Position numbers and translations under genes: made by a program
In this document: in pieces, positions 4,955 to 5,672 of the stretch
How positions within the stretch are numbered: the stretch's first letter is position 1
How the letters are laid out: each line of letters starts with the position of its first letter
Source of the DNA: Hydrogenophilales bacterium RIFOXYD1_FULL_62_11
Lineage (GTDB): Bacteria > Pseudomonadota > Gammaproteobacteria > Burkholderiales > Thiobacillaceae
Length of the DNA stretch: 5,672 bases
Direction: 5' to 3'
NCBI GenBank assembly: GCA_001802655.1
Contig: MGZO01000113.1
Coordinates: 1-5,672, forward strand
Notes under the pieces: model-generated
What the model saw: only the letters and a program-made list of their open reading frames with translations
The model's database searches: none
What the model was told of the DNA's origin: nothing

Positions 4955-5672
4955 ATGAGCCGTAACATATCGACTAACGACGCCAATCGTTGTGCGCTGG
5001 AGCGTATCGCCGCCTGCGAACCGGTGCTGACCGGCATCGAACCGGCGCACTCGGCGCTGGGTTTGAGCGAAGGTGAACTGGGTCATGCCGGTCCGCCGTT
5101 TGCCGATGATGAAACACTGCCGCCCACCGTGCTCAATGCGCTGGCTGGCGCGGCGATCATCGAAGGCTGGGCGAACAATATTCACCAGGCGCGCAGGCTG
5201 ATCGAACAACGTGAGATCCGTTTGCGTTGCAATCATTCGCTGGGCACGGTGTCGCCGATGGCGGGCGTGGTGCGACCTTCGCAACCTTTGATGCGAGTGG
5301 AAAATCGCAAAGGCGATGGCGTGACCTACGCCACGTTTGCAGAAGGCGGGCGCCGGGCATTGCGTTTCGGTGTCTACGACGAACAGGTTGCGGAACATCT
5401 GATGTTTGTCGAGCGCCGGGTCGCGCCAGCCATCGCTGCCGAGTTGCCGGCCTCGGGTCTGCCGGTGTTGCCGTTGGTGGCGGAAGGCGTGCGCCTGGGT
5501 GACGACGTGCATCAACGCAACATCGGCGGTATGTATGCATTCATTAAGTCCCTGCCCAATCTGGACGCAGCGATACGCAGCTGGCTGCTGGACAATTCGC
5601 AACATTTTCTCAACTACGCCATGGCCTCCGCCAAGCTGAGTCTGGATCGTGCGCGTGGTGTACAGCATTCCA
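4955..5672 (+). CDS. DUF1116 protein, YlbE/AllG-like (partial, 3' end cut off)
   Basis: The window ends inside this gene, leaving 239 residues with no stop. The visible part follows the DUF1116 family represented by E. coli YlbE (AllG) and YahG. It shows HAGPPF (44-49), AAIIEGWANN (66-75), an ARRLIEQREI helix, and NHSLGTVSPMAGVVRPSQPL (93-112). VENRKGDGVTYATFAEGGRR (115-134), LRFGVYDEQV (136-145) and GDDVHQRNIGGMYAFI (182-197) follow, and NSQHFLNYAMASAKLSLDRA (214-233) ends the visible part. As recalled from the literature, YlbE works with FdrA and YlbF as oxamate carbamoyltransferase (AllFGH) in allantoin degradation, yielding carbamoyl phosphate. By analogy this protein should be one subunit of a carbamoyl-transfer complex, with partners downstream. 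GAGGA overlaps the stop of the oxidoreductase gene five bases before the ATG, so the two genes are probably translationally coupled. The oxidoreductase context suggests a substrate other than oxamate. Confidence 0.88.
   Translation, partial: MSRNISTNDANRCALERIAACEPVLTGIEPAHSALGLSEGELGHAGPPFADDETLPPTVLNALAGAAIIEGWANNIHQARRLIEQREIRLRCNHSLGTVSPMAGVVRPSQPLMRVENRKGDGVTYATFAEGGRRALRFGVYDEQVAEHLMFVERRVAPAIAAELPASGLPVLPLVAEGVRLGDDVHQRNIGGMYAFIKSLPNLDAAIRSWLLDNSQHFLNYAMASAKLSLDRARGVQHS

Noticed and set aside
4700..5668. Long minus-strand open frame of 322 codons
   Set aside because: It lies opposite the oxidoreductase end and the well-recognised DUF1116 gene, and its His/Arg/Gln-rich translation is typical of an antisense shadow.

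Overview
The window looks like a chromosomal stretch from a Pseudomonadota bacterium, probably a gammaproteobacterium. The grounds are a moderately high GC content judged by eye, a Tat-exported ABC substrate-binding protein, a Pat-like GNAT acetyltransferase, and a near-consensus sigma-54 promoter. No mobile element, tRNA, rRNA or CRISPR array was seen.

Left part (1-1660): about 200 bases of leader DNA with two small inverted repeats come first. A GNAT-family acetyltransferase (198-749) follows, and its stop codon lies inside a perfect 13-bp hairpin. Next is a conserved but unrecognised gene (759-1611), split by an apparent one-base frameshift near 1161, so it is a pseudogene or an assembly error. 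A GC-rich hairpin separates it from the convergent regulator gene.

Middle (1661-2591): a TetR-family repressor lies on the minus strand and is divergent from the right-hand operon. The roughly 370-base gap between them holds the best regulatory signal of the window. A sigma-54 (-24/-12) promoter at 2475-2490 puts the start of transcription near 2501. A perfect TAGACC-N4-GGTCTA palindrome (2500-2517) of the kind bound by NemR/LmrA-type TetR proteins covers that predicted start. About 125 bases upstream is a 6-N11-6 inverted repeat that could be an enhancer site.

Right part (2592-end): a tightly spaced operon encodes a twin-arginine-exported NMT1/THI5-like substrate-binding protein, an FAD-dependent monooxygenase-like oxidoreductase, and the first 239 residues of a DUF1116 protein. 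The last resembles E. coli YlbE (AllG), a subunit of the FdrA/YlbE/YlbF (AllFGH) oxamate carbamoyltransferase. The window ends inside this gene.

Inference: the operon imports and oxidises a nitrogen-containing small molecule, then releases a carbamoyl group that could become carbamoyl phosphate. It would need a sigma-54 activator, as many nitrogen-scavenging operons do, and would be held off by the divergent TetR protein until an inducer appears. The substrate cannot be named from this window.
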